Source: Marinomonas pollencensis
GTDB taxonomy: Bacteria > Pseudomonadota > Gammaproteobacteria > Pseudomonadales > Marinomonadaceae
Assembly: GCF_003387375.1 (NCBI RefSeq)
Contig: NZ_QUNG01000006.1
Span: 23,345 to 87,344 of the forward strand
Length of the DNA stretch: 64,000 nt
Direction of reading: 5' to 3'
Position numbers and translations under genes: made by a program. Below are positions 19,310 to 28,267 of this stretch, piece by piece. The notes under the pieces are model-generated. The model worked only from the letters and a program-made list of their open reading frames with translations, was not told where the DNA came from and did no database searches. Within the stretch, counting starts at the first letter, position 1. Each line of letters begins with the position of its first letter.

Positions 19310-20676
19310 GCCAAACATATACTTTAGTTAATCCGTATAACAATGAGTTATTGGGTGAATATGAATATTCAACGTGGGCGCAAATCGAAGAAAAACTGGC
19401 GCTATTAAAACAAGGTCAAAGAATTCAACGTAAGACGGCGGCTTTTGAGCGTGCCAATACGCTAATGACCTTGGCATCTTTATTAAAAGACCACGCAGAA
19501 GAAATGGCGAAGTTAATTACCCTAGAAACGGGTAAAACAATATCTGATTCTCGTGTTGAGATGGTGCGTGCGGTAAATGCAACCATAGCGAGTGCTGAAG
19601 AAGCGCGTCAGATCAGTGGCGAAGCTTTGGATTCAGATGCCTATGCAGCAGCAGGTGGTAAGATCGGAGTGGTGTGTTGGCGTCCGCTGGGCACTATTTT
19701 TTGCATCACGCCGTTTAACTTCCCAATCAACATAGCGATGCACAAAATTGGTCCTGCTTATGCGGCGGGTAACTCGATTTTATTCAAACCTGGCCCACAA
19801 AATACCGCGTCTTCTCAGTTGTTAGTCGACTTATGTTATGAGGCAGGCATTCCACAAGAGGTGCTGCAATTTTGTATGCCACCATTGTCTGACTTAGATC
19901 GTCTAAATGCTCATCCTGAGATCAATGCGATCAACTTTACTGGTGGTACGGCGGCAGCCAATGCTATTTCAGCGGCAGCGGGCTACAAAAAATTGTTGCT
20001 TGAACTTGGTGGTAATGACCCATTGATTATTATGGATGACGCCGATTTAGAGGCGGCCGCAAAATCCGCAATCAATCACCGTTTTGCCACAGCTGGGCAA
20101 CGTTGTACGGCGGCGAAGCGACTCTTTATTCATGCTTCTGTTTATGACAAATTCAGAGATATTTTGGTTGAGAAGAGTGCGGCATTAGTGGTTGGAGATC
20201 CAATGAAAGACGATACTTTTGTGGGGCCTGTGATCCATCAAGCTGCAGCAAATGAAATACGTAAACGCATCGAAGGTGCGATTAATGATGGAGCGACAGT
20301 TGCCTTAGGTAATCAATACGAAGGGGCCTTTGTTTACCCAACGATTCTTGAAAATGTCAGTGCCGACAGCGAAGTGATGATTGAAGAAACTTTTGGTCCA
20401 GTCATGCCATTGTACAAATTTGATCAAGTCGAAGAGATTATTCCGATTATTAATAACACGGCTTATGGCTTACAGGCGGGTATTTTCAGTAACAATCTTG
20501 CGGTCATTCGTCATCTGTTCGAAGAGTTGGATGTGGGTACGTTAGCGACTAATGATGGTCCGGGGTTCCGCACAGAGCATTTTCCTTTTGGTGGCGTAAA
20601 AGAAAGTGGTGTGGGCCGAGAAGGGATTAAATACGCGATCCGTGAAATGAGTTACACCAAAACTCTTGTTATTTAA
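19306..20676 (+). CDS. safD: Sulfoacetaldehyde dehydrogenase (aldehyde dehydrogenase family)
   Basis: 456-aa NAD(P)-dependent aldehyde dehydrogenase. Visible are TPFNFPINIAMHKIGPA (cofactor pocket), the general-base region LLLELGGNDP, and catalytic Cys267 in TAGQRCTAAKR. Between a sulfonate exporter and taurine aminotransferase its likely substrate is sulfoacetaldehyde, giving sulfoacetate, as for SafD of Neptuniibacter. On sequence alone it could also be a succinate-semialdehyde or phosphonoacetaldehyde dehydrogenase; the context decides. Coupled to safE by an ATGA overlap, with GGGAG eight bases before the start. Confidence 0.82.
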   Translation: MSQTYTLVNPYNNELLGEYEYSTWAQIEEKLALLKQGQRIQRKTAAFERANTLMTLASLLKDHAEEMAKLITLETGKTISDSRVEMVRAVNATIASAEEARQISGEALDSDAYAAAGGKIGVVCWRPLGTIFCITPFNFPINIAMHKIGPAYAAGNSILFKPGPQNTASSQLLVDLCYEAGIPQEVLQFCMPPLSDLDRLNAHPEINAINFTGGTAAANAISAAAGYKKLLLELGGNDPLIIMDDADLEAAAKSAINHRFATAGQRCTAAKRLFIHASVYDKFRDILVEKSAALVVGDPMKDDTFVGPVIHQAAANEIRKRIEGAINDGATVALGNQYEGAFVYPTILENVSADSEVMIEETFGPVMPLYKFDQVEEIIPIINNTAYGLQAGIFSNNLAVIRHLFEELDVGTLATNDGPGFRTEHFPFGGVKESGVGREGIKYAIREMSYTKTLVI

Positions 20677-20700
20677 TTAAGTGTCTTTATCTCTGTTTTA

Positions 20701-20727
20701 AAAGCGGCCTGGTGCCGCTTTTTTTAT
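20701..20727 (+). terminator. Intrinsic terminator after safD
   Basis: Stem AAAGCGGC/GCCGCTTT, CTGGT loop, then a T-run. It separates the safE-safD transcript from tpa. Confidence 0.88.
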
Positions 20728-20789
20728 TTTATCTATATGATTTTTAACAGATTATTTCTTCTTGCTAAAGGAAATAAATCACTCGGCTT

Positions 20790-20822
20790 CTGGTCTTATC
20801 ATTGCATTGATTCTGGCTCTAA
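20790..20822 (+). promoter_or_regulatory. Candidate TauR operator upstream of tpa
   Basis: CTGGTCTTAT (20790-20799) and CTGGCTCTAA (20813-20822), period 23, a weaker version of the paired repeat upstream of safE, about 130-165 bp before the tpa start. Confidence 0.45.
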
Positions 20823-20953
20823 CAGTTTCTCTAAGAGAAGCGTAATTTTACCTTATCGCAAAAAAAGTGGCTTAGTTACTATGTGCTGGCGAAATTTGCA
20901 CTGATGTGAAACAGGCTAGATTGGTAAATTCAGCAAGAATTGGAGTGGTTGCT

Positions 20954-22345
20954 ATGACGTATGATGTGAATGATTTTGACTCTTTGGACGTGGTAAATAA
21001 CGATCGTGATCATGTTTGGCATCACCTTGCTCAGCATAAGCCGTTTGAACAAACAGGCCCTATGGTCATCGTTAAGGGCGAAGGCATGAGAGTCTGGGAC
21101 TCTAAAGGGAACGAATATTTAGATGCTGTATCTGGTGCAGTTTGGACTGTGAATGTTGGCTACGGACGTACAGAAATTGCCGATGCAGTGCGCGACCAAT
21201 TAGTCGAAATGAACTACTTCGCACAAACTGCGGGCAACGTTCCAGCAGCGAAATTCTCCAAAAAATTGATTGATAAAATGCCTGGCATGAATCGAGTATA
21301 TTTCTCAAACTCGGGTTCAGAAGCCAATGAAAAAGCCTTTAAAATCGTACGCCAAATTGCCCATAAGAAATACGGCGGCAAAAAAACCAAGATCCTATAT
21401 CGTGACCGTGATTACCATGGCACAACGATTGCTACCTTGAGTGCATCAGGCCAATACGAGCGTCGTAATCAATACGGCCCATTTGTACCAGACTTCGTTG
21501 AAGTGCCTCATTGCTGCGAATATCGAGCTCAAGAGGATGCAGATAAGAGTAATTATGGTGTTTGGGCGGCGAATCAAATTGAGAAAGTCATTTTGGCAGA
21601 AGGTGCGGATACTATTGGTGCCTTATGTCTTGAGCCGATTACCGCAGGTGGTGGTGTGATTGAAGCGCCAGCAGGCTACTGGCCTCGTGTTCAAGAGATT
21701 TGTAAGCAATACGACATCTTATTACATATTGACGAAGTCGTATGTGGTTTAGGCCGAACTGGAACTTGGTTTGGGTATCAACATTACGGCGTAAAGCCTG
21801 ACATTGTGACCATGGCCAAAGGTGTAGCATCTGGTTACGCTGCTATCTCTTGTACGGTTACAACAGAGGCGGTGTTCGAAATGTTTAAAGAAGATGAAGA
21901 CCCACGCATGGGTTACTTCCGTGACATTTCAACTTTTGGTGGTTGTACCGCCGGTCCTGCAGCTGCATTGGTTAATATGGAAATCATTGAAAACGAAAAC
22001 CTATTGGAAAATGCCTCACATCAAGGTGAATACTTGCGTGGTCGCCTGAATGATTTGAAAGAAAAGTATCCGATTATCGGTGATGTTCGCGGTAAAGGAC
22101 TATTAGTAGGCATCGAATTGGTTAAAGATCGTGCCACACGAGAGCCGGTGGAAGAAGAAACTGTGATGGCTGTTGCTGGTCATTGTATGGCAAATGGCGT
22201 GATCATTGGCCGTACTAATCGTTCTTTCAAAGCGCTCAATAACACCATTTGCTTAGCGCCGGCGTTAATCTCAACCAAAGCAGACATGGACCAATTGGTC
22301 GCGGCTTTGGATGACGCTATCGCAGAGGTTACACGTGGAATGTAA
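20954..22345 (+). CDS. tpa: Taurine--pyruvate aminotransferase
   Basis: Class III PLP-dependent aminotransferase, 463 aa, that converts taurine and pyruvate to sulfoacetaldehyde and L-alanine. The N-terminal HVWHHLAQH, SGAVWTVNVGYGR, NSGSEANEKAFK and DEVVCGLGRTG segments match the Tpa subgroup closely; PLP-binding Lys289 lies in MAKGVASGY. The frame reaches back to a GTG at 20906, but the ATG at 20954 has GGAG at good spacing. It supplies the aldehyde for SafD; alanine would release ammonia through an alanine dehydrogenase that is not in the window. Confidence 0.9.
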   Translation: MTYDVNDFDSLDVVNNDRDHVWHHLAQHKPFEQTGPMVIVKGEGMRVWDSKGNEYLDAVSGAVWTVNVGYGRTEIADAVRDQLVEMNYFAQTAGNVPAAKFSKKLIDKMPGMNRVYFSNSGSEANEKAFKIVRQIAHKKYGGKKTKILYRDRDYHGTTIATLSASGQYERRNQYGPFVPDFVEVPHCCEYRAQEDADKSNYGVWAANQIEKVILAEGADTIGALCLEPITAGGGVIEAPAGYWPRVQEICKQYDILLHIDEVVCGLGRTGTWFGYQHYGVKPDIVTMAKGVASGYAAISCTVTTEAVFEMFKEDEDPRMGYFRDISTFGGCTAGPAAALVNMEIIENENLLENASHQGEYLRGRLNDLKEKYPIIGDVRGKGLLVGIELVKDRATREPVEEETVMAVAGHCMANGVIIGRTNRSFKALNNTICLAPALISTKADMDQLVAALDDAIAEVTRGM

Positions 22346-22406
22346 TGCGTAAATAAGGCCTGGATAAAACGTTATGGTACGTTTCTTTGCAGGTTTTGCG
22401 TTAGCG

Positions 22407-22440
22407 AAAAAGCTCAGCATGTTATGCTGAGCTTTTGGCG
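22407..22440 (+). terminator. Intrinsic terminator after tpa
   Basis: Stem of 13 bp, AAAAGCTCAGCAT/ATGCTGAGCTTTT with GTT loop. The T-run is inside the stem end, so it is strong but not classical. Confidence 0.75.
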
Positions 22441-22551
22441 TTCTAGCTCATGCTAAATTAAGAGCAAGGTGTATGGTTCGTCTTCGAATCTCTAGCCCAT
22501 TCATCGTTAGTGAACAATCTCCATTCAGGCTTTATTTAAAGGTGTTTTTCT

Positions 22552-24018
22552 ATGATGCAACTTTTCCACCTTTCGCAAAGCAAAGGCAGCAGTTTACAAA
22601 AGCAACTAAGAGAGCAAATAGCGCTTGCTATTATGAAAGGGAATATTCCTTTGGACATTCCCTTGCCTTCCAGTCGAAAGCTGGCAGAACAGTTAAAAAT
22701 TGGGCGCAATACCGTTGTGTTGGCTTATGAGCATTTATTGGACGATGGTTATATTGTTGCCAGAGAAAGGCGTGGCTATTTTGTTAACCCAGATATTCTA
22801 GAGGGCCAAGTTGCCACGAATATACTGCCTATTAATGAAGAATACACACGCCCAGACTGGGAAAACCGCTTTAAAGTGCAACCCAGCAACCAAGTGAATA
22901 TTGTGAAAGTGGCCGACTGGCAATCTTATGAATATCCTTTTATTTATGGGCAATATGACGAGAAAATATTCCCCAGTGTGAATTGGCGTGAATGTTGTCG
23001 AGACGCCGCCAGTGACACCGCATTAAATGATTGGGCGTCGGATAATTTAGACAATGATGACCCAAGGTTAATCGAGCAAATACGTACGCGGCTATTGCCG
23101 AGACGAGGGGTGTGGGCATCCCCCGAGCAAATACTGATTAGCGTTGGCTCCCAGCAATCTTTGTTTATGTTAGTGCAATTATTGTTGGACCAGAATTCGG
23201 TTCTGGGTCTTGAAGAGCCCGGCTATGTTGATGTACGCAATATTGCTAGTTTACATAAATGTCAGATAAAGCCGCTGGCAATTGACCAAGGCGGCTTGAT
23301 TGTTGATGAGCAGTTAGCAGGCTGCGACTTGATATACACTACGCCAAGTCATCAATGTCCGACCGCGGTGACCATGCCAATAGAACGACGTTATGAGTTA
23401 TTAAATCGAGCGAACAGTGATGACTTTCTCATCATTGAAGACGATTATGAAAGTGAGACCAACTTTAATAGTAAACCAAGCCCTGCGTTAAAGAGTTTAG
23501 ATACCAGTGATAGGGTGATTTACATTGGTAGTTTGTCCAAGACGTTAGCGCCAGGGTTGCGCTTAGGGTATGTGGTGGCATCAGAGCGTTTGATTCAAGA
23601 GGCAAGGGCGCTTCGGCGTTTAATGATTCGCCATCCAGCGACCAATAACCAGCGCGCTACGGCGTTCTTTTTAGAGCGTGGTTATTATGATGCCTTGATG
23701 ATGAACATCTCTCGCAATTACCAAGCTCGCTGGAATGCCATGAATCGGGCACTGGATAAATATTTACCGGGAAGTTACGAAGCCCCCACCTTTGGTGGTT
23801 CTTGTTACTGGGTAAAAGGGCCTAAAGAGCTCAATGCAGTGACGCTGCAAAAGTTAGCTCAGCAAGAGAGTATTTTGATCGAACCAGGCAATGTGCACTT
23901 CTTTCAGGAAAACAGCCCAGATTATTATTTCCGCTTAGGCTTCTCTTCGATTTCTACAGATCGTATTGAGCCGGGTATTAAGAAACTCGCCGAGATTATT
24001 CATAAAGCCTGCCAATAA
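22552..24018 (+). CDS. tauR: MocR/GntR-family regulator of taurine use
   Basis: 488 aa. An N-terminal GntR winged helix (about 10-75: LREQIALAI, LPSSRKLAEQL, GRNTVVLAYEHL) is joined to a class I aminotransferase-like domain. The PLP lysine is retained (Lys330 in GSLSKTLAPGLRLGY), so it is expected to sense through PLP chemistry. MocR regulators next to tpa are TauR, activators of taurine genes. The gene is downstream of tpa in the same direction with its own promoter region, and the direct repeats upstream of safE and tpa are its likely sites. ATG at 22552 follows AAGG. Confidence 0.83.
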   Translation: MMQLFHLSQSKGSSLQKQLREQIALAIMKGNIPLDIPLPSSRKLAEQLKIGRNTVVLAYEHLLDDGYIVARERRGYFVNPDILEGQVATNILPINEEYTRPDWENRFKVQPSNQVNIVKVADWQSYEYPFIYGQYDEKIFPSVNWRECCRDAASDTALNDWASDNLDNDDPRLIEQIRTRLLPRRGVWASPEQILISVGSQQSLFMLVQLLLDQNSVLGLEEPGYVDVRNIASLHKCQIKPLAIDQGGLIVDEQLAGCDLIYTTPSHQCPTAVTMPIERRYELLNRANSDDFLIIEDDYESETNFNSKPSPALKSLDTSDRVIYIGSLSKTLAPGLRLGYVVASERLIQEARALRRLMIRHPATNNQRATAFFLERGYYDALMMNISRNYQARWNAMNRALDKYLPGSYEAPTFGGSCYWVKGPKELNAVTLQKLAQQESILIEPGNVHFFQENSPDYYFRLGFSSISTDRIEPGIKKLAEIIHKACQ

Positions 24019-24043
24019 CCCCACTTATGATCGAATAAGCATA

Positions 24044-24082
24044 AAAAACGCCGATGGAACCTTGACGGCCATCGGCGTTTTT
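24044..24082. terminator. Bidirectional terminator between tauR and the APC permease gene
   Basis: Fourteen-bp perfect stem AAAAACGCCGATGG/CCATCGGCGTTTTT with an 11-base loop, A-run left and T-run right; serves both convergent genes. Confidence 0.92.
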
Positions 24083-24109
24083 ATCACTACATTATTTTAT
24101 GATTAATCG

Positions 24110-25456
24110 TTATCCCATGTTAATGGCAATGTCACCCTTGCGTACAATCTTCAAAAATAGCATATAGATGAAACCGCAAGCCATCCAAATAAGGCCAAGG
24201 ACTTGGGCGTGTACATCCATGTTATATAGAACCGTTGCAATGATCATAAAGCCAATTAACGGGCATACTAGGTGCTTTATAATTGCGGTTGATTTGTTTT
24301 TAATGAAAAAGTGATAGATAACCGTCATGTGCAAAATGACAAAGCTGGTTAACGCGCCAAAATTCACTAATGAGGCTAAGGTATCTGGCGCGTCTAAGAA
24401 AAAGTAGCCGACAAATAACGACAAGATAGACACCAGGTAAATACTGATGTGTGGTGTCTTAAATTTCGGGTGAACGTTAGCCAAAACGGCAGGCAGTTTT
24501 TTGTCACGAGCCATAGAGTAAAGCAAACGTGAGACAGCGGCTTGCGACGCGATAGACACGGCAATCCCCCATGCTAATGCAGTCGCAACAGCGGCTAATG
24601 TTGCCAGCCATTGGCCACCGGCTTTTGTTGCGATTTCATAAAAAGCCGTATCCGCTGATTTGAACGTCATACCTTTTGCCAAGTCCGCTGCAATCCATGT
24701 TTGCAGAATGAATAAAAAGCCCATGAGAAACAAGGTGATCAACGCGGCTTGCCCTACTTTTTTCTCTGGTTTTTCTTTAACTTCTTCCGCCAAGGTGGAG
24801 ATTGCGTCGAATCCTAAAAAAGACAATACTGCGATAGACACAGCTTGCAGAACGAGTGATGGCTGGAAGGTCGCTGCATTAAAGAAAGGTTCTGCCGTTA
24901 ATTCGCCAGCGCCTACGTCGTTGCCATACAAGGCATACAAGCCCGCAGTAATGAAAATGGCCAGAACAATAACTTCAGCTACTAAGAACACTTTGTTTAC
25001 TTTGGCAGTAAAGCTAATGCCCACTAGGTTCGCTAACAGTGCGCCAACAAGAAACACGACTAGCCAAGCCAGTTTAGGGATAAAAGGGAAAATTTCGGTG
25101 AGTGAGATAGCGCTAAAAATGTATAGCAATGGTGGAATAAGAAGATAATCGAGAAGCAGTACCCAGCCCGCTATAAAACCGAAATACTGATTAATACCCC
25201 GAGATGCGTAGGAATAAACAGACCCGGCAATCGGGAACTTTTTTGCCAGTGCTTGATAACTTAACGCGGTAAACAGCATAGCTATCATGCCAATTAAATA
25301 CGCAGTAGGCACCATGCCACCCGACGCGTCCGATACCCAGCCGTAGATTCCGAAGGGGGCTATAGGAATCATGAAGATCATACCGTAGATAATTAAGTCT
25401 GTGAGACTTAACGACCGCTGCAACTCTTGTTTATACCCAAATTCATTTATTGACAT
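24110..25456 (-). CDS. APC-superfamily amino acid/amine permease
   Basis: 448-aa polytopic protein with about 12 membrane segments. The first segment (IIYGMIFMIPIAPFGIYGW) and the later FLGFDAISTLAEEVKEKPEK are typical of the APC family and resemble putrescine and gamma-glutamyl-amine-type importers such as PuuP. It is the last gene of the five-gene operon starting at 29130, 57 bp after the formylglutamate-hydrolase-like gene. The spacer is a heptamer repeat; AAGGAA precedes the ATG at 25456. The substrate is likely the amine or amino acid processed by the ligase and hydrolases upstream. Confidence 0.85.
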   Translation of the reverse strand: MSINEFGYKQELQRSLSLTDLIIYGMIFMIPIAPFGIYGWVSDASGGMVPTAYLIGMIAMLFTALSYQALAKKFPIAGSVYSYASRGINQYFGFIAGWVLLLDYLLIPPLLYIFSAISLTEIFPFIPKLAWLVVFLVGALLANLVGISFTAKVNKVFLVAEVIVLAIFITAGLYALYGNDVGAGELTAEPFFNAATFQPSLVLQAVSIAVLSFLGFDAISTLAEEVKEKPEKKVGQAALITLFLMGFLFILQTWIAADLAKGMTFKSADTAFYEIATKAGGQWLATLAAVATALAWGIAVSIASQAAVSRLLYSMARDKKLPAVLANVHPKFKTPHISIYLVSILSLFVGYFFLDAPDTLASLVNFGALTSFVILHMTVIYHFFIKNKSTAIIKHLVCPLIGFMIIATVLYNMDVHAQVLGLIWMACGFIYMLFLKIVRKGDIAINMG

Positions 25457-25476
25457 AACCGGTTCCTTTTTGTGAC

Positions 25477-25532
25477 TTTTAGTTTTTAGTTTTTAGTTTT
25501 TAGTTTTTAGTTTTTAGTTTTTAGTTTTTAGT
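25477..25532. repeat. Heptanucleotide tandem repeat (TTTTTAG, about 8 copies)
   Basis: Seven full copies of TTTTTAG and one shortened copy run from 25477 to 25531. They cover the last codons and stop of the hydrolase gene (stop 25514-25516) and most of the spacer before the permease ribosome site. Read on the minus strand the unit is CTAAAAA, which meets TAA within the first three units, so more copies would not change the protein but would change the gene spacing. Confidence 0.95.
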
Positions 25533-26257
25533 GCCTTTTCAAGCCTTTCGGCCCATTCTTCAACGCCCGTATTAGTGCTGATTAAGTCATTTCTAATTTC
25601 TAATAACAGCGCAGGAATAAGATTGTTGTCCCCATGAAACGGAATTGTCATATCTTCTTCAATGTCGATCTCATAGGGTTCATTTACACCGACGTTTAAC
25701 TTTTGATAGGAGAGATTATTAATTACTTGCTGTGCAAAATTTTGTGCTTGCCCATATAAAACACCAATTGGCCATGGCCTCTGCTGGCCTAGAAAAATGG
25801 GTGTAAAAGAATGAATAGAAACTATTTTTAGCGCTTTATGCTTTGTTTTTTGTGTGTTTATTAGATTGGCTGCAGCGTCATGGAACGGCGTATAAAGTGT
25901 ATCAATGCGTTCTTGGCGTTGTTCTTCAGTTAGGTTTTGATTACCAGCGATTTGGTGGTTTTCGCTGACGGAGGGGATCAGCCCTGGGTTTTCTAAGATG
26001 CGATTCAGATCGATTAATAGACGTGAATAATTACTGTATATAAGTGGTGCATCGAGCTTATCTGCCAATGCTTTTGCAACGTCTAAAGCCCCGATATCCC
26101 ATCCAATATGATCGTTCACCTGATCCTGACTTAGGCCCAGATTGTGAAACGCATCAGGGATGTAATTTGATGCGTGTTCACACATTAATACAACCTCTGA
26201 GCTTCCCTCTAAGTTGTAATAAGAAAATGCAGATGAGTACTCTTTATTGTGTAACAC
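25514..26257 (-). CDS. N-formylglutamate amidohydrolase-family protein
   Basis: 247 aa of the HutG-like/FGase family: near the start VLMCEHASNYIPD, then HIGWDIGALDVAKALAD, SRLLIDLNR and later KIVSIHSFTP. These proteins are metal-dependent hydrolases of N-formyl-amino acids. The GTG start shares its G with the TAG stop of the upstream ligase gene (TAGTG), so translation is coupled. No hut genes are present, so histidine degradation is not the obvious role; it more likely hydrolyses an amide made or imported by this operon. Confidence 0.8.
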   Translation of the reverse strand: MLHNKEYSSAFSYYNLEGSSEVVLMCEHASNYIPDAFHNLGLSQDQVNDHIGWDIGALDVAKALADKLDAPLIYSNYSRLLIDLNRILENPGLIPSVSENHQIAGNQNLTEEQRQERIDTLYTPFHDAAANLINTQKTKHKALKIVSIHSFTPIFLGQQRPWPIGVLYGQAQNFAQQVINNLSYQKLNVGVNEPYEIDIEEDMTIPFHGDNNLIPALLLEIRNDLISTNTGVEEWAERLEKALKTKN

Positions 26258-27594
26258 TAATAAATATCCTTATAAAGTTTGCATAAAGCTTCATTGTCTA
26301 GTTCTTTGCAATATTGCACTTCCGAGCGTTTAAGTTTTGAGTAGGTATTGAGCATTTTTCGAGGCAGTTGAGACATAAACAGTGAATTGTTTTCCAGTTC
26401 GCTTAAGGCTTCAGAGAGGCTAGAAGGCAAGCATCGAATATTGAGTTGTTCACACTCTGATTCAGACAAATCTGATGGATTTTTCTCAGTAATTTGGGGT
26501 GTTTCTCGCGATGTTTTTATGCCTTCTAAACCAGCTAATAGAATTGTCGCAAGGGCAAGGTGCGGTGAAGCGGTGATATCAAGCGCACGATATTCGATGT
26601 TGTATTGTTTGTTGGTCGGGGTATCGGAATATTGAACAGTAGGGCAAATGCGTAACGAAGCCTCACGGTTTAGATCGCCTAAGTTAGAATACGCGGCACT
26701 CCAATTATGGGGACATAAGCGCAAATAAGAGACAACTGAAGGCGCGGTGAACGCACACAAAGCTCGCATATTATCTAGAATGCCCGCACACCAAGACCCT
26801 GCCATTTCGCTCAAGCCATTTGGTCGTTCAGCATCATACATAAGCGGGTTGCCAGAAAGATCTTTCAAGCTAATGTGAACGTGCACCCCGTTGCCGATAG
26901 CACCAGGCTCAGCCTTAGGAGAAAAACTCAAGTTGTAGTCTAAATCTGAAGCCAGTTCTTTGGTTAGTTCTCGTACGTTGACGGCACGATCAGCCGCTTT
27001 TACCGCAGACGTCGGCGCACAAGTGACTTCATATTGTTGATCGCCAAATTCAGGTAATACCATTTCTGGCTCAGCACCTGCCATGTCGAGTAGAGGTAAT
27101 AATTTTGAGCTGAAATCATCTACCTTACGTAAGCTTCGTAATGAAAAAGCAGGGCTAGAAGGTAGCTGGTCTTTTTCTAAAGTAAATTCATGCTCGAATG
27201 CGACAACCAGCTCAATACCAAGTTCGTCTCGGTAACGCTGTTCGACTTCTTTTAGCAGAGTGCGCGGGCATGTTGGCCACTTTTCGCCTTTCAAAGAAAC
27301 AATGTCACAATGCACATAAGACAATTCAGAACGATTACGGAAGAACTCTGACTCGATTGAAACCAAGCTGTCAGCGTCTGGTAATAAGCGCACATCCCCT
27401 AAACTGCCCCATGGATTATCATCACTAATGGTATTGAATGGTGTGATCGATGAGTTCGCTGGAACCCAGCCACACCCTTTGCTCATCTGGTCTGCTAGGT
27501 CACGTTTCAGAATGGATCGGCCTCGTGAAATTGCCGTCAAATCCGTTGTTAAAAACGTTACCAAGCTCATATCTTTTGTGATTTTATTTTCCAT
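26257..27594 (-). CDS. Glutamine synthetase-family ligase (gamma-glutamyl-amine ligase-like)
   Basis: 445 aa with the GS catalytic domain: EHEFTLEK (metal glutamates), the PEFGDQQYEVTCAP segment, NGVHVHISL (active-site His), RLCPHNWSAAY and EYRALDITASPHLALATILLAG. The N-terminal beta-grasp is shortened and divergent as in PuuA-type ligases rather than GlnA. The adenylylation motif of GlnA is not evident. Predicted reaction: ATP-dependent joining of glutamate to an amine. Ten bp after the cysteine hydrolase gene; ATG at 27594 with AAGG upstream. Confidence 0.85.
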   Translation of the reverse strand: MENKITKDMSLVTFLTTDLTAISRGRSILKRDLADQMSKGCGWVPANSSITPFNTISDDNPWGSLGDVRLLPDADSLVSIESEFFRNRSELSYVHCDIVSLKGEKWPTCPRTLLKEVEQRYRDELGIELVVAFEHEFTLEKDQLPSSPAFSLRSLRKVDDFSSKLLPLLDMAGAEPEMVLPEFGDQQYEVTCAPTSAVKAADRAVNVRELTKELASDLDYNLSFSPKAEPGAIGNGVHVHISLKDLSGNPLMYDAERPNGLSEMAGSWCAGILDNMRALCAFTAPSVVSYLRLCPHNWSAAYSNLGDLNREASLRICPTVQYSDTPTNKQYNIEYRALDITASPHLALATILLAGLEGIKTSRETPQITEKNPSDLSESECEQLNIRCLPSSLSEALSELENNSLFMSQLPRKMLNTYSKLKRSEVQYCKELDNEALCKLYKDIY

Positions 27595-27604
27595 GGTTAC
27601 GGCC

Positions 27605-28267
27605 TTATAGTGTTGAGATTTGTTTCACGACTGTTTTTGTATCTGTGATCCAGCAATACCCTTTTATCGCATCAAGACAGTGCTGGTGGCGTTCCGGTGT
27701 CACCGTGGCACAGGCATCTTCCACCAGGGTCACTATATAGCCTCGGTCAGCGGCATCACGCACCGCCATATCCACACATTGGTCTGTTACCACACCTGCA
27801 ATAACAAGGTACTTGACGTTTAAATTGCGCAGTACATAGTCAATTTGTGAGGAGTTAAAAACGCCAGAGGAGGTTTTCGGAAGAACAATCTCATTTTCTA
27901 TTGGTGCCAGTTCATCAATCACCTGGCCTTCAGGGCAGCCTTTTGGCACATTGATATCTGACAGTTTGTGATCTGGAGATCGGTCACGGCCATCGACGGT
28001 CAGGCTTTCTATGATGGTGTGCAGTACATTGGTTTTCTTGCCGCGAAAGGCATTGAGCAAGGCCACTTGATTTGGAATAACCATGCTTTCCAAGCGTGGG
28101 TAATAGTAGGGAGCTCCTTTTTCAGTCAGGTCCTCATCTAAGCCCGGGTACACCCAGATTTTCTGCATGTCGACGAACAATAATGCCGTTTCATGGGCTA
28201 CATAAGGTAAGGATCTAGGGTTACTTGGGTCTATTAAGTTGTTTGAGTTTGCTGTTGTCGTGGACAT
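27605..28267 (-). CDS. Isochorismatase-family cysteine hydrolase
   Basis: 220 aa. The Asp-Lys-Cys triad is visible: Asp33 in LLFVDMQ, Lys in VLPKTSSGVF, and Cys in AGVVTDQCVDMAVRDAAD, with the usual cis-peptide VVT before it. Members hydrolyse amides such as ureidoacrylate, N-carbamoylsarcosine, nicotinamide or maleamate. Its start ATG overlaps the regulator stop by one base (TAATG) and the ligase gene follows 10 bp later, so it is co-translated with a glutamyl-ligase pathway. The exact substrate is unknown. Confidence 0.85.
   Translation of the reverse strand: MSTTTANSNNLIDPSNPRSLPYVAHETALLFVDMQKIWVYPGLDEDLTEKGAPYYYPRLESMVIPNQVALLNAFRGKKTNVLHTIIESLTVDGRDRSPDHKLSDINVPKGCPEGQVIDELAPIENEIVLPKTSSGVFNSSQIDYVLRNLNVKYLVIAGVVTDQCVDMAVRDAADRGYIVTLVEDACATVTPERHQHCLDAIKGYCWITDTKTVVKQISTL

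Noticed and set aside
19306..20676. Naming the dehydrogenase as succinate-semialdehyde dehydrogenase (gabD)
   Set aside because: The sequence alone would allow it, but the exporter overlap and tpa next door favour sulfoacetaldehyde.
24660..25148. 162-codon plus-strand frame
   Set aside because: Antisense shadow of the APC permease.
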